From Scatophagus argus (Eukaryota; Chordata; Actinopteri; Scatophagidae), in NCBI RefSeq assembly GCF_020382885.2, contig NC_058512.1, positions 510,001 to 574,000 on the forward strand: a stretch of DNA of 64,000 nucleotides, read 5' to 3'. A program made the position numbers and the translations under genes. The notes under the pieces were generated by a model. The model searched no databases and had not been told where the DNA came from. It was given only the letters and a program-made list of their open reading frames with translations. Shown in pieces: positions 32,716 to 46,145 of this stretch (positions are counted from its first letter, which is position 1; the number at the start of each line of letters is the position of its first letter).

Positions 32716-33552
32716 TAAGATGGAGGCAGTCCGTCCTGTAGAAATAAGGGCTTCAGTTTATCTGAGGAAATGTGTTCAGGGTCCCTCACGTCGCTGCCGT
32801 CTCTCACAGGAGCTGAAGCTGAGGAGAGTAATGAACATGTGTGTCAGCCGATGGGAGTGAAGCCCACGACAAACGTTTAGTGTGTTCGTCTGATTCAGAA
32901 GAGCTCAAGTTGTGTCAACCGGACTTCGGCTGAAAAGCAGGGACGTTTCACCTCCAATCCAAAAGGCTTCTTTAGTTTAGCAGCAACAGGTGAAATGTCT
33001 TCGCTTTTAAACTGAAGTCCAGTTGTCCCAACCTTCTGTCTGTTTTCAACTTCATCTTGTGAAGGTCTGGTTGGATGCGGGAACAGAAACTACTTGGCCA
33101 GGGTTGGGGTTGTCTTGGCTCAGCTAAGTCCCAGAGTCCACCTGTAATGCACATTTCCAGACGTTAACCAGCTAAGCTAGCTGTCACTTACTGCAGTCTG
33201 CATTGTAGATGCAGAACAAAGTGCCTTCGAACGCATCGCAAATAAAGAAGACATGAACAACGACTTAAAGACTGCTCCGCTGCCTTTTCATCTGTACTGG
33301 TTAGTGTCGGTCAGACGGACGGAAAACAGCTTCACTCACCGCGACACTCAAAGGTTAGCAACAGCTGCCACAACAGCCCGACTGGCTACCCGACACACTC
33401 AGTCAGGACCATACTGTTCGTTCTGCTGCAGTCCCTTTAAACATCTGTCAGTGGTTCGCCGTAACAGCAGTGAGAGAGCATGTGCTGACGGTATGCTGTA
33501 ATGTCTGTGATCAGTGCACGTGAATGACCAGAAGAGTCAGGACTGAACGCAC
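31045..33552. other. No gene recognised
   Basis: The stretch contains a (CA)n tract at 32670-32713 and a 123-codon minus frame (32159-32530) whose translation resembles no family I know and lacks splice or promoter support. I regard it as chance. Confidence 0.5.
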
Positions 33553-33659
33553 CTGCAGGGCAGCAGCGTCCCGAGCTCAGAGGCCGTCACCGCCGAGTCG
33601 GGCTGGACTTCACTGCTGTCGCCGTGTGTCAACATGCAGCACATCAACAGAAACAACAT
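33553..33659 (-). other. Candidate coding exon with signal-peptide-like start
   Basis: On the minus strand an ATG is followed by MLFLLMCCMLTHG, DSSEVQPDSAVTASELG, TLLPC and then the splice donor GTGCGT. The hydrophobic start, clear polar switch and donor suggest a secreted or membrane protein's first exon. A second hydrophobic open stretch, MLSIVPGVSVFSCVLAAVTA, ending in GTAAGA lies just upstream (33698-33785), too close for both to be joined by an intron. No downstream exon or family match was found, so this may be chance. Confidence 0.2.
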
Positions 33660-34387
33660 CAGCACCCTGAGGTTTCCATGAGGTGTGTTTTCTTACCTGC
33701 CCGGGGAGGTGTGTGTACAGAGCCGTCTGCTGTCACTGCAGCGAGGACACAACTGAAAACTGACACACCTGGGACTATTGACAGCATGGAGGGGAGTGTG
33801 TGTGTGTGTGTGCACTCGACACACAGTGAGGGCCGGAACAAGCTGTTAACCAACAGACTGAGGCCATGTTCGGACAGTTCAGGCCGGCGTCTAAAGCTTC
33901 AAACTGTTTTAACGGTTAGGTTGAAGGAACAACAGCTGCTCTTCCTGTTCTTGAAACCTTTTGATTGTGTTGTATTCTTTGGATGTGTGTCTGTTGTCTA
34001 CCTTTATGTACACAGTTTTTTTAATTATTATTATTTTTTTATCTTTGTATTCTTTATCTTCCTGTGTGGTTTAAAATTGCTGTGGACCCCAGGAAGTGTT
34101 GTAACTACTTTGTGGAAGTGGAAGAAGATCCAAATAATTAAAATGATAATTCAGAATTAACTTTGCTTTTCAGCCAGATCGTACAGTCCTGTCCAGTGGA
34201 AGAGCAGCCCCTCTGCCAGAACTAAATGTGTGAACTGTTTCTGCACACCACAGATGTGTTACGTACGTATCACAGCAGGCTTTAAGCCACGTGTGTTATG
34301 TCACATTACACGTACATGAGCTGAATTTCTCGAGTGTTTTTCCTTTTCCCAGTCGAGGGCCCAGTGACAGACTGTGAAGTCCAGCAA

Positions 34388-35261
34388 GGTAAATTTGTGA
34401 TTTGTGATACTGGGCTTTATAAACAAAAGGCAGGTTTGAAAACAGGGATTCTTCAGTGTGTGTCCATTATAAACTGGCACACCAATCAGCAGGATCCTTC
34501 CCCAAATCCCCATGGCAGGCAGACATGGAAGGAAGCTGGTGGTGCAAACACCAGACCGAAAAAGTCATGTTTTCTGGACCAGGATGCATTTCCTTGGCAG
34601 TGACAGAACTAAAGATCCTGGCATGACGTGATTGGCCTCAACTGACCACATTATTTTCCACCAGCGTGTTTTCCCAGCCAGAGAATTAAAATCCACGCAG
34701 GGATATGAGTGTCCACGTGGGACATAGTTTAAAGACCTGACATCAGAGAAACTCCCTCCCTCCAAACCTCTCAGCCACGAGACCGTAAGGGCCATCAGAC
34801 TTTTCAGTGACAATCTGACGCTCACATGCACCTCACGTACCAACAGACTGTTAAACTGTAAAAAGGACAGATGATGACCTTCCTGCTCCTCTGCCAAACC
34901 TGCCGCTCACAACAACATGAGCAGCTCCATCAGAGTCATGAAAAGCCACCGAGAGGTCACATACAGCGAAGCTCTCTCTGCCAGCCTGCCCCTCATAGGT
35001 GATGTAAGGTATTGTGGCGCAGTCAGAGCTTATCAAAATGTGACAGTCGTAGAGAAATGGCAGAAAATGTTTCAGGGCTATGAACACCGCCAGGAGCTCT
35101 AAGTAATTTGTTTTGGCGAAGCGGGGCCATGATGGCCATTTGCCGTTCGCTACCATTTTGTACACAGCCTGAAGCCCATCAGACTGTTGTGACAACTTTC
35201 CTCTGCGATGCTGCTTCCTGCAGAGCGGAGCCCACACTAAAAAAGGTCTGGCTGTGTTCAC
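34388..35261 (-). mobile_element. Decayed retrotransposon RNase H region (DIRS-like or Gypsy-like)
   Basis: A 136-codon minus frame (34851-35261) carries NYLELLAVFIALKHFLPFLY, an S-D-x-A-T-x-x-Y-I block and HVVVSGRFGRGAGR, the order seen in RNase H of fish DIRS-type and some Gypsy-type elements (ELxAVFLALxHFLP, RTDN-T-YI, HVPG-N-AD). Catalytic positions look altered and the flanking frames are short, so the copy is dead. Neither terminal repeats nor a recombinase or integrase can be identified. Confidence 0.55.
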
Positions 35262-38200
35262 TGGCTGAGTGTGGCGAGGCAGACTGTGGTCTGTTAGGTC
35301 AGCTGGAACTCTTCAGAGTATCAGCTGTCGATGTGGTCCAATCAACACGCTGTCGATGTGGTCCAATCAACACTGGAACTTGCGTTTATATACCACATAA
35401 ATGTCACACTTAGCCCAACAGAATTCAATCTTCTTTCAGGCTTAACTGTGTCTTAAATGTGTCCCAGATGTACGTTAACGTTTCAGAAGCAATTCACATT
35501 TTCCCTCAGGTCTTGTGTAGCGCTATCAAACGATAATGCTAGCTGGTCGAATGCTACGGTGAGCTGTCACTGCTTCTGGTCATGAAGCAGTGAAATGATC
35601 ATGAACTGTCAGATTACCTGCCTGAATTGGCACTGCAGCCCGGGACACACCTCTACATTACCCTCCTGATGACAGGATTTGAGCTCGCCTGGAAAATGGC
35701 CACCGTGCGAATATGACCAGCGGTTCAGTCAGTGTCCACGCAGTGAAACGACAGGCTGATGCTCCTCAGCATCCTGCCGTCATCACTGAACTCTGGCTGG
35801 CTGGCCTCTCAGCAGCCGACTGACTAAAATACTGTCCACTGTGTTCAGTAAGGGTGTCATTTAGATGATGACACTCATTCACGCTGAGAAAACCAACTAC
35901 TTCACGTCTTTCTTTCTGTTGAAGGACACTGTTAGACCAATCAGGAGCTACAAGGTGTGACCCCACAAGAGGATCAACAAAGGAATGAATGGATTTAAAA
36001 ATACAAAGAAATAACAGACTATAAAGAAGGTGAACTGTTTGACTAATTGTTTTTCCTTTTCAAAAACACTTCCGGCTGCGTTCAGAGCGAGCGCTCAGTC
36101 CAGAGGCAGTGCCGCTGGGGCTGAACCGGGCTCTCCGTTTTACCTCCAAGCCCCCCACACACCTGTTACACATGGATCACACCTGGCAGTGAGACCATCT
36201 GCTGACTCAAAGCTGTGCCATGACTGAGGTCTGTCATGCATCAATGTTTGAAACCACTGCACAGCAGCAGCTTTGTCATCTGCATTCAAATCTGCGTGGA
36301 AAACATGATTTTTTTTTACTTGTTAAAGCCACTTTGTCATTGTTTAAACCATCTTTCTAAATATTCTGATGACTTAAATGTTTGCAGAAAGAGGAGTTCA
36401 ATCAGAGTGGTGGAAGAAACACTCAAATCTTTTACTTCAGTAAATGCAGAAATAACACAAAGTGAGTTTCCATGCTCTGGATTTTATGTGCAGTTTCACT
36501 TTTCAGTAAATTAAAACCTTACCTGAGCTCGGGTTTGTCCTACAGCTCAATCGGCTCTGGAGGCTCTGCAGGCCCACATGCGTCTCCATCCAGGATCTTT
36601 GACATTCTCAGCGCAAATGTTGCTGCATATAAACAACCGAAGCTGCTGGTTGGCGTTCATGTTAGTTTTGTTACAGAAACGTGACAGCTGGTGTTCCTGT
36701 GGGACCTGAAAGTTCGTCTACCTGCTCAGAGGTTTATGCTCCTTCACTGTCAAACACCGGATCATCTTTATGTTCGTATGTCCACACTTTGTAGGTCGTC
36801 TTCTGGTTCGTTCCATGTCATGACCGTAAGTCAGATCCTGAAGCAGCTAAATGGAATTCAGCCACAGTAGTATTTACACCAGAACGTTTCATACTCTGAC
36901 ACGTGTGCTGTGAAAAGGTCTGCGTTACTACATGGACATGGAAGAAGAAATGAGAGGAAACTGCAGAAGGTCTCTCACACAGGCTGAACGCTGTGAGCTT
37001 CTCTAATGGCAGACAGCCTGAAGGCGGGAAGCCGTCATTGGCTCCACCGGGCCCAGGCCAACGAGCACCACATCCTCCATGCTGTGCACACTAAGCCCAT
37101 GTAGAAAGCTAATGGGTGCTGTGAGTCTGAAACCAGCAGCACTTAAAGCCAGCGCTGATGAGTCTTCAGTGGGCGACTTCACAACTGACGGCTGCTAAAC
37201 GGCGAGCACCGGATCCAATTAGCTTCTCTCTTAAAACCCAAGGACAACATTTATTCTCAGTAAATGATCAATCTGATAGCTGATATAACTTCTTCTGTTC
37301 TGTATCTTGGTGGTGATTGTGAGAATTTTAATTTCACCAACGTTGTTTCCGCTGCGTCATTGTGTAGTTTATCAGCAGTTTAAGGTGTAGACCAGAGGCT
37401 TCACTTCAGCCATGTGTGACTGAGGTGTGGCTGGTTGGAGCGAAAATGGTGACCATGACAGAAGATGTCTCCAGTCAAAGGCCATGTGGACAGCACGATG
37501 GAGATCAGTCATTTCTGTCACCTTTCATGTGTCATCATTTTCTGTTTTTATCCACTAATAACCAATACACCTGATATTTTGCCTTCTTTTCAGTGTGTCT
37601 ACTCAGGTGCACAAAGCAGGTGGAGGGAAAGACCCTAAACAACACTGCAGACGCTGAGGCGCTTCAGTCCGTTTGAATAAAGCATGACTCAGCATGCTGT
37701 CGGACACGTCTCTCATGTTTTGATTTAACTCCTTTCTTTGACACCAGTGTGGCTGATTAGCCGTTTCATATTTAGCGGTTCATGTTTGTATTAACACGTA
37801 CAGCCTGAAGGTCTGTGGGTTGACCAGGGCAGAAAAGCAGAAACTCATCAGACTAACTACAGACTCACGGCTGTCCTCAACGCCACTAATTAAAACCTTC
37901 AACTGGAACAAGTGAAAACATTATTTTTATTCATTTTTAACTTGCTAAAATTGGTTATTTCGAGCTGCATTTTAAAATTCCATTCATCACATCTGAGACC
38001 CAGCTGGGTCTGGCTCCTGGCCATATCACAAAGCTTTTACCTCCTTGTCAGCTGAAGTGAAGCCTACGCTCTGCAGGCATGGCCCTTCAGGTCTTGGGTT
38101 TTGTTTGGTACACATGAAATGTGTACACAGAAATACAAGAAATAAATTTAGCTCCCTTGTGGCGAGAACATCAGCACCCTGATTTGACCCATTTTAGACA

Positions 38201-38880
38201 TTAAAGGAAACACGTGATCACACATGCAGTCTTCCATGTAGAATCAAACATGCTCACATGAAGAAGTCAGACGACCGTCATTGTCTGGGTTTCCACTCTA
38301 AGTGACCATATATGGTCTTTATTTTGGACTGTTTCTTTTAAGGGCTTTCCAAAGACATCCAGTGCCTCAAATTCTAGACCCGTCCCCCAAACAGGACGGC
38401 GAAGGACAAAAAACAAACGAAAAGTCAAATTGTTATTGCATTTTCCTGTGGATGGTCACAGTTTTTATGGAATGTGGTACCTTCCAAAGTCCTGTTGGGG
38501 TTCAGAGGCCTTAAAATGAGCGAGTGAGCGTTCACATGAGAACAGCCAAAAAGCAGCAGCACATTGTCCACATTGTCACCATGAGCTTGTTAAACACAAA
38601 ACCTGAATCCTGCTGACACAGGGAGGTGTGAGGTGAGCAGTTTCACACTGAGATGCATTCAGATGTGATGAACACGACTCAGTGAGTTTGCAGTGAAGAC
38701 CACAGCTCTACTACATGCATGAATCCACCTTCTGATGACACTGATGCATACGTGTACGCATCTTCGCGCTGGCCCACACAACTTGGATCGGCATTATGGT
38801 TTTGTCTTACACAACACGAAGCCTGAACAGACGAGCGTAGAAACATACCTCTCCCATACACGTCAGGACGGGTCACTCAG
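35262..38880. other. No gene recognised
   Basis: There are no splice-supported frames and no recognisable repeat. The 36950-37250 part is non-repetitive and of mixed composition, and might be conserved regulatory sequence; this cannot be decided from one genome. Confidence 0.4.
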
Positions 38881-39090
38881 CGGTTCCATGAGGACGAAGA
38901 CCATGTGACTCGCATCCTTTGGGCTTCACAGTCATCAGATCTCGACCCAACTGGACAGGCAGCATCAAAACAGCCGACGAGAGAAAATCAGTCCTGGAGA
39001 CATAACATCACAGAGACACATGTCACTGTGCAGGCTAACGTGTTCAGATCTTTGGGACCTGCTGGGATCACCTACTTCACAGCAAACTAG
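38881..39090 (+). mobile_element. Possible Tc1/mariner-like transposase remnant
   Basis: One frame reads TRILWASQSSDLDPTGQ, reminiscent of the W-P-S-Q-S-P-D-L-N-P-I-E block around the second catalytic Asp of Tc1/mariner transposases. Flanking matches are weak and no inverted terminal repeats were found. Confidence 0.3.
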
Positions 39091-42000
39091 TCTTCACTTT
39101 ATGTGTTTATTACTGTCACATGATCGTCATCAGGTGTGACAGTTCTCACACACAGCTGGTGTGTCCTTGTCTCCTCTGTGTCGTCAGCACAAACTGATGT
39201 CTTCTTTTCTGGACAGTCAAATAGCTTCGTAGATGCATCCTTGTTTTCACTATTTCAGCTGAATCACATCTCAGTCTTCTCTGTGAAGAGCTGTTCTATC
39301 AGAGCAGCCATGAACACACCGAGTGGTGGAGGAGCTCACAGACCTGCAGGATCACGTGACACGTGTGGTGATGTTCATGTTTTCACCTCAGTTCCTGTGT
39401 CCATCACGCGTGGACTGCAGGTTTTGATGCACGAGTCCCTTCATTACATGTTCTGTATTACTCAGATCTGTCAGTAGCAAACCTACCTTTTCAACTCACT
39501 TATGAGCGCTTCCACAAAGAAATTTATGCAGTGAGATCACATGAATAGCAGCTGATTCTTAACTGTAGGCAAAACTCCACACACGATTTCCTTTAGATAA
39601 TCCAAATAAATTCTTCATGGCTAAAGCTGAGGTCACGTCCTCTCTCTTCTTCAGGGCTTCTGGAGGCTTTTGTAACCCAGTGGGAGCTGTAGAACAAGAG
39701 TTTGTTTCTGGCACAACTTCACTTACTTATGAAATGTATGGAGAAGGGATGTTAAGGGTCAAAACTTCACATTTTCTGTTACAGTTGAGAGTCTGTTGGC
39801 TTGTGACCTCAGTATTTATACAATCCTGTTTGACTGTGCTGTCAGCAGCATTACCATTCTCAGCTGCAGTCAGACTGCTTCTGCTGAAGTGTTTACATTG
39901 ACACCATTTATGACTAACCCAATGTAACAAGGCTAATACTGTCAATAACATTAGATTTCACAGAAAACAGACTTTCATTGGCTGGTGGCTCACTAGGCCC
40001 CGCCCTCCTGGTGCTGCACGCTTTAAGTCTTAACCGTGATAGCAAATGTAGCCTGGCAAAATTTAACCACAGCCACAAAGCCAGGTCTTTGTGATCTTTA
40101 GGCTCATTAATAGCATTCAATACAGTAAAATAACTATACTGGCGTATTCTTAGTAAGTTATCATATTTATATTTATTGATGATTTTTATCTTACTTAGCT
40201 GATTTTGCATGCATATTTATTTTTTCAAATATATGTTTATATTTTTTACTTAGTGTTCTACTCACTGCAGTGTGGGTCTCAGAGTAACGCGGTTTCAACC
40301 CTCTGACAACAAGGCTGACTTTGCCTTTTCTTGTAATTCACTGGGCTCATAACTCCAGCATCAGTGCGTAAGCCTGAAACACTTTTGTCCGGGTAAAATT
40401 CCGGCACATTAGCGTTCAATATTTTATGATTTGTAGTCATCCGTTACACTTACGTGTTCGTGGTTTGAAATTTAATGCCAACTGTTACGTTTTACAGCAA
40501 ATTTAACTTAACATACCTTAACCGTAACACCTCCGTATGTGCGCAAAAACAAGACGGCCTCCTACTTCCGGTTTCCTCTCTCGGCAATTCATTACGTCCG
40601 TTGCGCTCACTAGGTAACAGTCAGCGCCACCCAGTGGCGATAATATTTACTGCCGTATTTCCCATCTGGCTACACAGAAATTTACCAATTAACAATCTGG
40701 GCGGTTTTTAATAAAATAACGTTGCACCTGTGAAATGGTATGCAAATACTCATGCTTGGTTTTGGCAGCTGATTTTTACTAACTAATAACTGAGGAAAAT
40801 CAAAGAGGAAAAAGCTGAATTACAAACCAGGATGATGTGAGGACCACAAGCACAAGCAACTAAAGCTGCAGTCAGGACTAAATAACAAGGACGAACTGAC
40901 GACTCAGAGAGGAAACACTAATCACACTAATCATCTTCCACAGGTGAAACAAGTTTGATGGAATGAAGTTTGAAGCAAAACATGATACATGAAGAAATTG
41001 AACTTACAACATAAAACAGGAGCTAAAGGACTGCAGAAAAGCAGCAAAAGGTCTGTCTTTGTTCCACTGTTCAGGGCAGAATTATTCCATTTTGCTGTGG
41101 TGTTTGTGGTTTTGGAGAGCTGACAAAGAGAAGCCAAACTGCACTGCAGCAGCATGTACAACATGTGGAGAAGCACTGACGCTGACTGAGGACTTAGCAT
41201 GAAGTGCGAACTGAACATGAACACTGAACGCACATTTGTGACGTTACTAAACAAAGCTGGGATCACAGGTGAAATTTGAAAGCAGGTGTAATAATGTGAC
41301 AGAGAAATGGTGCAGGAGCAGCTGAGGTGACTTTAAAATAAACAGAAGAAAAATGATGTCATTCAGCGCGATGGCAGGTCGTCGATCGCTGTGTGACATG
41401 TGACATTAGCACCGCTGATTGAAATCTTAATTAGTCAATCACTGCTGTCAGAGTGAGCGGTGAACTCTGACACTTTGCCTCATTTTCATTTTTTTCTGAA
41501 TGGGCCGCGGGGCAAACAGAGCGATTTATTCCACCTTTCACGTTCAAATCACTCCCACTCAAACCAGCCACAATGTGCTCATAATTAGACTGTTTTATGA
41601 TTCTGATAAGAGCCTCAGGCAGCAGGAGATCAATACTTATTGACTGAGGAAAATACGATGAACAATTTAAGGACGCAGGGCCTCTCCACACACACAGGAG
41701 AGGTCGTGTCTAAGAAAGACATCTTGTGTAGACGTGCAGCACAGTGTGAGCTTCAGCGCACATCCATCACATCTGAGCATGTCACACATCACTCTGCTTT
41801 GACCGCCCGATGTTTCCGGCCGGCCGTCCTTCATCGCAGGGTCTCAGGTGGTTTCTGGTGTGAGACAAACCTGAGGACAAGCCCCAAGTGAAACCTAGAG
41901 AAACCGACCACCATCAAATGTGTCTGACAGTCAGAGAGGAGCATCAGCCTGACAGACAGCACAACGAACTGCTGGAGCTGTGGAGGACGACCACACACAT

Positions 42001-42700
42001 CACACACGCCACGCCGGGGGTCACATGTTCGGGTACCGAAACAAGCAGACATGACAAACGACAGACGCAGACCAACTGACCTACCTGCTGTTTTATTCTC
42101 TCTGAGACAAAGTTACTCTTCAAAGCTTCATCTTACTCGCTCACTCAAAATGACCACAAGCTAATTTCCAAACTAAAATCCCAACACTCTGGGCCCTCCT
42201 GGTGCTTGGTGATCCATCTCTGGGAACACACGAAATCTTTTCGGTCTGTATCAATAATGACGAGTTAGCCATCGTGGCTGAATGAGAACCACAGTGGAGA
42301 ACGTGCTTTTCGGTCTGTTCCCACCATGTGAGCGTCTGTCTGTTCGCCATGCAGCCGATGTGAAGACCTGAAACGCCTCTCAGGCCTTTTCTAATGAGGA
42401 GTGTGCACATGCACATGTCGGCGCTACGTACAGCATGTGCTCCAACGTGCGTCCAGCCTCCAGCTCTCCGTCATCCTCCCATCCGCCCAGACTTTCAGAG
42501 AGTTTGCTCTATCTCCGTTCACCAGCCTTCTTCATCCCTCCAGGCGTCCCTCCACCCCTCCATCACCGCTGCCTTCACCTGCAGCCACCGAGGCCATCGA
42601 AGTGACTCTATCTCTGCCATCTCTAAATCCTGCAGTGGGGTTACTGGAGTCATTTCATTGTGTGTTTTATAAGTAAAAGGCAGGTCTGTGTATATATGTG
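39091..42700. other. No gene recognised; possible conserved non-coding part
   Basis: Positions 41395-41660 are repeat-free and AT-rich, with TTAATTAGTCAATCA and CATAATTAGAC homeobox-type motifs, the look of a developmental enhancer. A CTCF-like motif in minus orientation lies at 40622-40640. Everything else is featureless to me. Confidence 0.35.
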
Positions 42701-42748
42701 TGTGTTAATATGCCCGGAGCGAGGCCTTCTCGGCTGTGGAGCAGGATG

Positions 42749-42751
<3 letters not shown>

Positions 42752-42790
<39 letters not shown>

Positions 42791-42956
42791 ATTGAGGGGT
42801 TGATATCACAGCCAGTTTATCAGCAGCTGGGGCTGATTGGAACTGGGCCTGAGGACAGGAAAGTAATATAGTGTTGAACTGAGATCTCTTCACATCAGAT
42901 CCCAGGGCTCAGTGTGTGTGTGTGTGTGTGTGTCTGTGTGTGTGTGTGTGTGTGTG
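42752..42956. repeat. Two (GT)n microsatellites flanking a unique 120-bp core
   Basis: GT repeats lie at 42752-42788 and 42912-42956. The sequence between them (about 42790-42905) is complex and non-repetitive. Confidence 0.9.
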
Positions 42957-43050
42957 GGAGGTGTGCTTCTGTTTGTGTGGACCATGTTGTGTGTGTGACA
43001 GGCTGTAAAGGTTATGACTGACTGTTACTGTGTGTGTTCACTGCATGTGC

Positions 43051-43094
43051 TCACACACTCACACACACACCCACACACACACACATACACACAC
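43051..43094. repeat. (CA)n microsatellite
   Basis: Imperfect CA repeat of about 44 bp. Confidence 0.9.
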
Positions 43095-46000
43095 TGTGAG
43101 TAAGCCATGGAGATAAAAGTGAAAAACATAGAAGCAAACAAAACAAATGTTGTTGGCAAATTAAAATGCTGCTGTGTGCACTGAGTGAAATGAGTGAAAT
43201 CTGCTCTGAGCTCCTCAGTGATTTTACTCGTCGTCCTGGATGTGGTTTGAACACGCTGAAGTTACATGATTTGCTTTGTAACGGACAGAAAGTAACTGAA
43301 GTCTCCTCAGGGGGGCACTGGAGAGCTGAAGGTGGGGATAAAGTTACTGCAGAAGGGTCAAAGAATGAGAAAAACACGAAGCATCGCAAAACTTTAACCT
43401 TTAATACACGTCCACAGTTAGCAGTTAGCACAAATATATTTTCTACACTGATGATTTTGCTCTTCTCAAAGTGAATTTTCATGTTTCATGTGATTTGCTT
43501 ATTCAGAGCTAATGTACAAGCTGCGTCTGTGTGTTCAGCCTCTGACTGATCTCAGCACATCATCAGCATCTCTCTCATCTCCTCTTTTCTTGAAAACACA
43601 GTCAAAAAGGTGCAAGAAAAGCACAAATTATCTTCTCACCTTAACACATCCAACCACCTACTGTTTCATTTACGTATTTATAACACTCATAAATCAACAC
43701 TTCAGTAAATATGCTAGTGTTAGCTAGCTGGCTAATTTTCATCCATACTTCCTCATTCCTAACCTATAAAGAAATGAAGTCATTTGATGAAGATGTCCTC
43801 ATATCTGTTTCATTTACAGCAGCGTCCTGATGCAGATTCAAACAGTATGTTTTGACATTGTCTGTATGTGGAATTGTGGACACAGCTCGTCTCTTCCTTT
43901 TTAAAGTCTGTAGCTTGAACAACAACACAACCACACGGACAACAACACACCGTGAGCATACGTGTGTGTGTTTGTTGCACTGCATCATTACTCAGCCTCC
44001 TTTGGGGTTGCTATTGCACAACAAATTTGCTAGAACATTTCCCTGATTACAGCCTCGGGGTTGAAGAGTGTGTGTGTGTGTGTGTGTGTGTGTAGGTAGA
44101 GAATGAAGAGGTAAAGGAGTTCTGACATGTCTTTCAGCGAGAGCATCATCAGTAAATCGCTGTCTGCCCCCACATGACTCTGACTGCACTGAGCATGCTC
44201 TGTTGTCTGTGTGTTTTCTGATTTCCACCTGATTTTGAATAAACTTTACGTGTGCTGACATACCCACACAGGAACATATTGTTAATAATGTTCAGGTCTT
44301 CTATACGTCACACCACACGTAACACTGGTGACTAATGGCCGATCTCAAATCAAGCATGACGAAAACAGGCTTAATGCAAAAAGAATATTCTGTTTGTGTG
44401 AAGCTGCAGTAAAAAGACGACCAGGCAGACAGGAAGTGATTGTCGTAAGTGAACAGTAAAATGGTGATTCATAAGCAACCTAAGCAGAAACAGGTTCAGG
44501 CTGAGGAGGCTGGAAAGCAGAGGAAGTACCGACCATCTGCAGGTGGGGGTCAGGTGACGGTCACAGGTGGTCACAGGTCATCTGGTGGGCAGGTGGAGGA
44601 CAAAGATGGAGATACGGACAGGTGAGGTGACACAGCAGCTTCTCCCTCTGACAGCTGCCTCAGAGTCTCTCTGCAGGACCCTGTCCAGGATCATCCTGTC
44701 ACAACACCTGACAGGTGTAGCGTCACCTGAGGCCTGAACTACAGACACCAGGTTTTCCCAGTGTTGCTTACACTCACATAAAAAAAGTTTGAAGCAACTG
44801 ACCAATCACAACGGCACACAGTGTGCTGACAGCAGAGCAGTTTATTTTACAGACAGATAATCCAGGCTGAAAGCCACACAGCTGCAGCTGCCAAACGCAG
44901 GAGGGACAGCTGGCAAAAACACACACTGCTGACTGACTGTGTGAGTTATTAACATTACAGCATCACTGCTCCATCATTAGGACACATCATCTGAATATAA
45001 TTACATTCATGTACTCATTTACACTGATGTGTGGCTTTCATGAGCCAAACAGCGTGTGGTGTGTGTTTTCAACATAACTCAGAGCTGTACTTTCATATCT
45101 CGTAAGACATTAGACATCAGTGAAGCGGTTTGACAGGAAACAAAACGAACGGGCCGTCTCACATGGCAGGACGCCTCTGACTCAGTGATGAAGTCGTTCT
45201 CCAGAGAGGTGATTGGCCAGCAGAAGGTGCTTCGGGGTCACTTGTGGCGTACAACATAAGTTACCATGGTGAATAAGTGAAGAGGCGGCGTCAAGGTGAA
45301 GTCACCTCGTTAAGCTTCAGCCCTATCACATCGTCTGACATCTCTGTCATGTGACCTCCTCTCAGATTAGTCACGCTTCACTTCTCCTTCGTGTCTAACC
45401 TGTCGCGTCCTTCGCTCTTCATGTCCGTCACAGAGCAGCTCTGCTCTGATCACACGTCGTTAGCGGCTGTATCATTAAAGCTTTCTAATTATTTCAGGTC
45501 ACTTCTAGACGTCCAACAGCGGGACCTGAAGCTGCAGCCTGAGACGTTCTGTTTCCAGGCTGTCCGTCCGTTTGTGATTGTGGGATTCCTGGAGAGGAAA
45601 TTTCTTCAGAATCTGTAGCTTCTATGCAGCAGCATCCAAAGCTCATTGGTTTGAACATGAACATGTCCTTCCACGAGGCCCACTGTGATGAATTCATACG
45701 AAGTCCAGGAGCAGAAAAGGTTCCTCTTGTCTCTTACAGACCTGTAGACAGACAGTCACTGTCCTCAGAGCAGGACACAGAAACACAAGCTGTGCGTGAG
45801 TCTGCTGACTGTGGCTGCAGAGACACACGAGAGGAGCAGAGGACGAGCAGGCGCAGGACTGTGTGTGATTCAGGCTGATCAGGAGGACACTCGGGGGGAC
45901 GGACAGCTCAGGGGCCCTCACTGATGTCTCTCTGAGTGAGTTAGAGCCTCTGATGGTCGGCTAATGAGGCCCTCTAACCTCCAGTCCAGCTGCAGGGGGG

Positions 46001-46095
46001 CCTCGTCTTCCTCTCCTGCTTTATTGATGCTATCAGACTCTTTCAGACACGATGAAACGTTCATCCACACTCAATTATCTCTGACGCAGCCTTTG

Positions 46096-46098
<3 letters not shown>
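43095..46098. other. No gene recognised
   Basis: It holds a (GT)n tract at 44069-44093. Short open frames occur at chance frequency. Confidence 0.45.

Positions 46099-46142
<44 letters not shown>
46099..46142. repeat. (CA)22 microsatellite
   Basis: Uninterrupted CA repeat of about 44 bp, likely polymorphic. Confidence 0.95.
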
Positions 46143-46145
<3 letters not shown>

